Below the pieces are notes generated by a model. It searched no databases, was not told the DNA's origin, and saw only the letters and a program-made list of their open reading frames with translations. From contig CAVYGM010000042.1 in NCBI GenBank assembly GCA_963768025.1, positions 186,001-250,000 of the forward strand: a stretch of DNA of 64,000 bases, given 5' to 3'. This document shows positions 63,859 to 64,000 of this stretch, piece by piece. Source of the DNA: CAVYGM01 sp963768025. Its GTDB lineage: Bacteria; Bacteroidota; Bacteroidia; Cytophagales; Spirosomataceae. Within the stretch, counting starts at the first letter, position 1; each line of letters starts with the position of its first letter. The translations under genes and the position numbers were made by a program.

Positions 63859-64000
63859 CTATTGATTCACGACGGCGTCCCGTCGCCACAATTCATTTCT
63901 CCAGCGAATGGCAACCCAGAGCGCAAAGGCGATTCCCGTCGTGCTGAACGCCGTGGCCGTGGCCGCAAAGCCGAAGCGCTCGACCAACGGCCCGCTCAAC
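63859..64000 (-). CDS. C-terminal end of an MFS transporter (partial)
   Basis: The minus strand reads LSGPLVERFGFAATATAFSTTGIAFALWVAIRWRNELWRRDAVVNQ-stop, a typical last helix and basic tail of a major facilitator permease, with the rest beyond the window. It belongs to the foreign GC-rich segment, lies 80 bases upstream of the secreted-protein gene, and would be co-directional with it. Confidence 0.6.
   Translation of the reverse strand, partial: LSGPLVERFGFAATATAFSTTGIAFALWVAIRWRNELWRRDAVVNQ

Noticed and set aside
1..64000. Insertion sequences, prophage or defence islands
   Set aside because: I found no transposase, integrase, terminase, restriction, abortive-infection or toxin-antitoxin protein among the translations.

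Overview
The window is mostly one block of a Bacteroidota chromosome, most likely order Cytophagales (Spirosomataceae/Cytophagaceae-like). The evidence is: a C-terminal Type IX secretion sorting domain on a giant secreted protein, a SusC-type TonB receptor with an N-terminal carboxypeptidase-like domain, a RemB/Wzi-like outer-membrane protein, start codons without Shine-Dalgarno sequences, several TAnnTTTG (-7) promoter motifs, and family-level matches for almost every gene. The last ~630 bases (about 63370-64000) do not belong to that genome. They are GC-rich, use an AGGAGG ribosome binding site, encode proteobacterial-looking proteins, and cut off ftsI in mid-domain. This looks like a chimeric contig join.

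Layout. 1-9.6 kb: response regulator, secreted protein, stand-alone nuoN, TraB/GumN protein, PurF-like amidotransferase/phosphoribosyltransferase, small outer-membrane barrel, M61 peptidase, DUF3050 protein. 9.6-19.5 kb: NAD(P)-binding protein, fused trehalose synthase/maltokinase whose kinase motifs look degenerate, GH28 pectinase-type lipoprotein, TIMP-like protein, small GNAT, lipoprotein and barrel. 19.8-23.8 kb: GDP-fucose synthase, TIGR03643 protein, Lrp/AsnC regulator, a tRNA-Gly(CCC) surrounded by degenerate tRNA-derived repeats, and a divergent Nramp-like transporter with a frameshift. 23.8-27 kb: operon of acyl-CoA dehydrogenase, PIG-L deacetylase and aminoglycoside-phosphotransferase-like kinase, resembling a split ACAD10/11 module. 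27.3-31.5 kb: heptose kinase gene facing three glycosyltransferases. 32-35.8 kb: complete oxidative pentose phosphate operon (gnd-zwf-pgl).

36.7-43.4 kb: a ~2,220-residue secreted protein (inactive-looking SGNH domain, TIM-barrel glycosidase-like domain, many Ig-like/cadherin-like repeats, T9SS signal). It carries three 855-bp GC-rich tandem repeats and is split by a one-base frameshift. 43.4-58.3 kb: BadF-type kinase, cytochrome b5-like protein, lipoprotein, thiL, mannose-1-phosphate guanylyltransferase, DUF3089 hydrolase, TonB receptor, PNPOx-family protein, upp, RemB/Wzi-like protein, DHFR-like protein plus gmhA, ThuA protein, MFS transporter. 58.5-63.4 kb: TlpA-like lipoprotein and the beginning of the division/cell wall cluster (rsmH, ftsL-like, ftsI).

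Common threads are envelope polysaccharide synthesis (fucose, mannose and heptose precursors plus glycosyltransferases), polysaccharide uptake and degradation, and basic metabolism. Four genes show single-base frameshifts at places where both frames carry clear family sequence, so base-level errors in the assembly are a real possibility. I found no CRISPR array, transposase, phage module, toxin-antitoxin pair or defence system.
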